Shown here: positions 60,567 to 64,000 of the stretch, one piece after another
Position numbering within the stretch: the stretch's first letter is position 1
Layout: the number at the start of each line of letters is the position of its first letter
From: an uncultured Clostridia bacterium
GTDB taxonomy: Bacteria; Bacillota; Clostridia; Christensenellales; Borkfalkiaceae
Assembly (NCBI GenBank): GCA_947598205.1
Contig: CANQFB010000004.1
Location: 62,001-126,000, forward strand
DNA: 64,000 nt
Direction of reading: 5' to 3'
Program-made: the position numbers and the translations under genes
The notes under the pieces: generated by a model
What the model was told of the DNA's origin: nothing
The model's database searches: none
The model's input: the letters and a program-made list of their open reading frames with translations, nothing else

Positions 60567-63500
60567 TTAGCCTTGGACGCCTGCCCCCGCGTCTTTCGTT
60601 TGCTCTTCGACGGTAATGTTAAATCCGTTTTGTGTATCATTCAATTTGATCGTCACGGTGTAGGTCGCATCCGCAGTCTCCACCGTCCATGTGCCGTCAT
60701 CGTTCTCGGTGATGGTCATGTCATCGAAGGGATAGACGCGTCCGTCTTGGATATTACCCATGCTGTAAACGAGAATCTCGTTGAGAACCAGACTTTCTCC
60801 GTCATCACCTCGGGAGAGCGTATAGAAGAACCCAACTGCGTAAGTTGTCGTGGTATCTCCAAAGTAACCATAATCTCCCTGCGTTGCGGTGAATGCGGTA
60901 ATAAGACCTGTCTCCTCATCGATTGTGAGGTTGAGGAGCCAAGTAAGCGTGGACTGTTCATTCGGAACGTCCCCCCAAATGATCCACGAGCCGTCATCCG
61001 CGAAGATGGCATCATCCGGCTCAAGGTAACCAATGCCGCCGCTGCTCAAACGAAGGTACAAGCCGACATTCATCTCTCCGACTTCCAAGACATTGGAGAA
61101 CGCATTGACGTAGACGCATGTACTCGTATAAAGTACGAGATTTTGTACACCGTCGGTTCCATCGATCATCTGGTCGAGCGTGACCGCGTAGATGAGAAGG
61201 TAAGGCGTACCGCTTCCCTCCGTCCAAGGATCCTCATCCTCCGTAATAAGGAAGAAATCTAATACATATTCGTTGTCATCCGTCCCATCGATCTCAGCCT
61301 CATACATAGTGCCGTAGTTCTTGTTGGTCGTCTCTGTCTTGAGTGCATCGAGGTCATCCACAAAGCATCCGAGCTCCTCTCCGTTGAGATCCGTCGCTTC
61401 GAGCACAATCCAATACTGATCTTCGCTTACCGCAATATCGCCGAGCGCAAAGTGTCCGTAGTAGATCCCGTTATCGTCGCCCGTGATATCCTCGATCAGA
61501 TCGGTGTAGAGGAAGGTGCCTATGACGATGACGTCGTTTTCTGTTTCATTGTCGGGATTCCAAGTGAGCTCATAGACAGGGTAGTCAATGCGGTTGGCAT
61601 CGTAGAGGGTCATCACGAGTTCATAGGTTTCATCATCCAACTCGATCACGAGCTCAAAGCCATCGACCGTGACGTCCTGCCCGCCCTCGTCTTGATAGGT
61701 GATGCTTGCGGGTGCGTTGAGCGCCGCCGTGCCGTCGGGGGTGAAGGTGAGGGTGACAGCGAGTTCGATCTCGCCGCTGTGGAAGAGCGCCGTGCCATCG
61801 ATGGCGATCTCCTCGCCTTCATTCCAACGGTAATAGGTGACTTCGTCTAACACGTAAGTCTGACTGTCTTTGGGAAGTGTGAACTCTTCCTCGACGTAAG
61901 CCTCCGTCTCATCCTGTACAAAGACGGTCGCTTTTTCCGCGCCATCCTCTACAACGTAGTAGCCGTAGAGCTCGCCGTCGAGATACAAACCATCCGCGAA
62001 CACGACGGAACCGAGGAGATCGGTGGAGTAGAAGGTCGCATAGTATGCGGAATTGTCAACGAGACTGAACGTCCTCGCAGCGGTATTATAGCTGACAAAG
62101 TATTCGAAATCGCCGTTGTATTCGGAGATGAACAGGTACTTGTCGTTCACCACCGTCGTATAGATATCGTAATAGAAGCCCATCTCATCGATGTAGGAGC
62201 CATAGCCGAAGCCGTCCATATAGAGCACCGAGAGACCGGGACCGACAAAGTTCCCCTCCATCTCCTCGTTGCAAAGGACGCAGAGATACTTCATATAGTA
62301 GTCATTTGCGATGAGCTGGACTGTCCATGTGATCTCCGTCTCTCCCATCGTGAGCACGACGTCGTAGATATCGTCCTCGTCCGTAAGCGTCCATGTACCT
62401 GTGCCGGCCTCTTCGTCATCTGCGTCATAGAGCGTAACGGTGCCGTCCTCATCGAAGATAACGGTGTATCCCTCCATGTCTTTGACGGGAAGATAACTAT
62501 CGTCCACAACTTCGTAGGATTCTGCAAACTGACTGCTACTACCGCTATCTCCATCCAAAGTGATCGTCTTGCCTTCTACGATGAAGTAGAACTCATCGCC
62601 CGTCACTTCCATATCCATGAAGCAGATGTAATCTTCATCTAAAAGGAAATAGTTGCCGCTATATACGTTGCCGTCCGCATCGGTGTATTCTGCCCAATAA
62701 TAGAACCCGTCGAGTTCGAGTTTGATCCCGCCCTCGCCCGTGAGAGTGCCGTTGAGTCCCTCATCATAGAGATAGAAGTATGCTTCTTCATAGGTGCCGA
62801 AGATCCCAAGATCCACATAATTGTAGTAGAGTATGAACTCAAAGCTCTTCGGAACTGCGCTCGCGCCCGTGGCGACGAAGGTGTAGATCGTATCGCCGAA
62901 TGCGGTCTCTCTGCCCGTGTCCTCATAGGCGCCGACTACCTCGTTGCCTTCCGCATCGGTATAGATCGCGAAACCGGCTCCGTCGACAAAGAGCGTCTCG
63001 CCATCGCCGCTGTCACCATATTGATCACTGTATTCATAGGTGTGCGGAGCGTCTTCCGCGACGATATAGGTGTATGTGGGATCGTCGTCGACATTCTCAC
63101 CTTCGTGGACATGGACTACGAAATAGAAGTGGATATACGCACGCGCCTCGGTATCGAAGGCCTGAAGATCCATATAAATGGTATCTTCGATCCCCTCAAC
63201 AGAGACGGCGCTGATGCTTCCCTCATAGACGGTGCCGTCCGCCGTGACATACAGGCTACCCATGCCCGTGATACCGACCTCTCTGTACCAAATATAGCCG
63301 CCTTTCCCATCTTCGGTCTCTTCGTTGATGAGAATGTACAATTCTTCATCGTCTGCCTCGAAGATATAGTAGACGTCGAGATATCCGTCCGAAGCGGATA
63401 CAGAGCTCGTGAGGCAGCCGATGGTCTCGAATACAGGATTCCCCGTGTATTTATCGTCCTTCGAGGTCTGCTTGTAGGTATAATAGCTGAGCTCATCGCT

Positions 63501-64000
63501 GAGCTGCTTTACGGTATAGTAACCGCTTGCAGCATGCATCAACGTCCTGCTGCTTGTTTCGGAATCGACAACAATATTGTAGACTTCCGCGCGCTTTGCG
63601 CCTGCGGGGAGATCCGTACCCTTGGCCGCTTCATCATAGAAAAGAATGACAGGGTAGTACAGACCGGCGTTCCCGCTCTGGTTCACTTCGAGCTGTAAAT
63701 ATTCTGTGAAGTTCCCGCCGTCGAAAGGCTTGAGCGAAAGCTGCCCGTCTTTCTCATCGACTTTATAGGTGTACTTCACTTCGCTTCCATCATAGATATC
63801 GACAAGCGTGCCGAACACTTCGCTCTCGCGCACCCAATAGGCGTCGGCCGTGACATTCGTACCTTCGGTGATGGTCGCGCCGATGAGCGCGGAATAGCCC
63901 GAAAGTTCGATCGTGACATCTTTCCCATCCGCAGTAGTATTGTAGGTCCCGGCATAGGAATCCTTCTCCACATACACCGTTGTCCCGCTTTGAAGGGGAA
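60567..64000 (-). CDS. Giant acidic secreted protein, N-terminus beyond the window
   Basis: The frame is open to the right edge, so the roughly 1,140 residues seen are the C-terminal part; the GTG at 63977 is internal. The sequence is very acidic (many Asp, Glu, Tyr, Thr, Gly; few Lys, Arg, Cys) and almost wholly beta-strand. It holds many degenerate units with GTY, GTWT, YYW and DxDGN turns, such as YSGNYFLLDEDYIC and GTGTWTLTDEDD. No anchor motif (LPXTG) or SLH domain is at the C-terminus. It is probably a lipoprotein or secreted surface protein related in style to the product of 322-2520. Its DNA is visibly less GC-rich than its neighbours. Confidence 0.8.
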   Translation of the reverse strand, partial: PLQSGTTVYVEKDSYAGTYNTTADGKDVTIELSGYSALIGATITEGTNVTADAYWVRESEVFGTLVDIYDGSEVKYTYKVDEKDGQLSLKPFDGGNFTEYLQLEVNQSGNAGLYYPVILFYDEAAKGTDLPAGAKRAEVYNIVVDSETSSRTLMHAASGYYTVKQLSDELSYYTYKQTSKDDKYTGNPVFETIGCLTSSVSASDGYLDVYYIFEADDEELYILINEETEDGKGGYIWYREVGITGMGSLYVTADGTVYEGSISAVSVEGIEDTIYMDLQAFDTEARAYIHFYFVVHVHEGENVDDDPTYTYIVAEDAPHTYEYSDQYGDSGDGETLFVDGAGFAIYTDAEGNEVVGAYEDTGRETAFGDTIYTFVATGASAVPKSFEFILYYNYVDLGIFGTYEEAYFYLYDEGLNGTLTGEGGIKLELDGFYYWAEYTDADGNVYSGNYFLLDEDYICFMDMEVTGDEFYFIVEGKTITLDGDSGSSSQFAESYEVVDDSYLPVKDMEGYTVIFDEDGTVTLYDADDEEAGTGTWTLTDEDDIYDVVLTMGETEITWTVQLIANDYYMKYLCVLCNEEMEGNFVGPGLSVLYMDGFGYGSYIDEMGFYYDIYTTVVNDKYLFISEYNGDFEYFVSYNTAARTFSLVDNSAYYATFYSTDLLGSVVFADGLYLDGELYGYYVVEDGAEKATVFVQDETEAYVEEEFTLPKDSQTYVLDEVTYYRWNEGEEIAIDGTALFHSGEIELAVTLTFTPDGTAALNAPASITYQDEGGQDVTVDGFELVIELDDETYELVMTLYDANRIDYPVYELTWNPDNETENDVIVIGTFLYTDLIEDITGDDNGIYYGHFALGDIAVSEDQYWIVLEATDLNGEELGCFVDDLDALKTETTNKNYGTMYEAEIDGTDDNEYVLDFFLITEDEDPWTEGSGTPYLLIYAVTLDQMIDGTDGVQNLVLYTSTCVYVNAFSNVLEVGEMNVGLYLRLSSGGIGYLEPDDAIFADDGSWIIWGDVPNEQSTLTWLLNLTIDEETGLITAFTATQGDYGYFGDTTTTYAVGFFYTLSRGDDGESLVLNEILVYSMGNIQDGRVYPFDDMTITENDDGTWTVETADATYTVTIKLNDTQNGFNITVEEQTKDAGAGVQG

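Overview
The window is about 64 kb of GC-rich chromosome (roughly 60% by eye) from an anaerobic Firmicute of the class Clostridia. The evidence is gene order typical of the class: yicC-gmk-rpoZ, priA-def-fmt-rsmB-rlmN, rpe-thiN, pcrA-ligA and ftsK-rimO-pgsA-cinA-recA. A trimeric [FeFe] hydrogenase, FeoAB iron uptake and extracytoplasmic lipoproteins fit the same picture. An uncultured gut lineage such as Christensenellales is plausible, but the sequence does not prove it. I found no rRNA, tRNA, CRISPR array, integrase or transposase. Both ends cut through accessory sequence, and the last gene is truncated.

Layout. 322-2520 (+) is a lipoprotein. 2583-12463 (-) is a housekeeping block: dipeptidase, thiN, rpe, rlmN, rsmB, fmt, def, priA, then rpoZ, gmk, yicC. 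12549-17592 (-) holds ligA, pcrA, a small unknown gene and rpsU. 17818-20498 (+) is an ABC exporter of the MacB/FtsX type. 20826-24231 (-) is the main ferrous iron locus feoA-feoA-feoB plus a Cys-rich partner; its leader carries three regularly spaced palindromes. 24479-34036 (-) holds nadE, then the recA-cinA-pgsA-rimO-ftsK operon. 34220-42185 (-) holds a phosphopantetheinyl transferase, clpB, a YitT protein, a lipoprotein and glycogen phosphorylase. 42470-46627 (+) is hydCBA, an electron-bifurcating hydrogenase operon. 46727-54635 contains three modules of a small XRE regulator divergent from a membrane protein gene, separated by a YbhN-like membrane protein and the ade-rdgB-phosphoesterase operon. 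54705-57170 (-) is a CPC-type heavy-metal ATPase with an ArsR regulator. 57256-60000 (-) is an RluA pseudouridine synthase and a divergent second FeoAB pair. 60055-60294 encodes a DUF378 protein, and 60567-64000 (-) is the C-terminal part of a very large acidic surface protein.

Two genome-scale signals stand out. First, the 9-mer CCATGTCCG (or CCATGTCTG) occurs at least 20 times on both strands and in several reading frames, where composition predicts only one or two copies. This resembles an uptake-sequence or other chromosome-architecture motif. Second, the intergenic regions carry mosaic, hairpin-rich repeats built from shuffled modules.

The most system-like accessory feature is the set of XRE/membrane-protein modules. 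In each, the membrane gene has a 17-bp-spaced promoter and the candidate operator lies in or across that promoter, although the operator sequences differ. This suggests parallel, self-contained regulatory switches.
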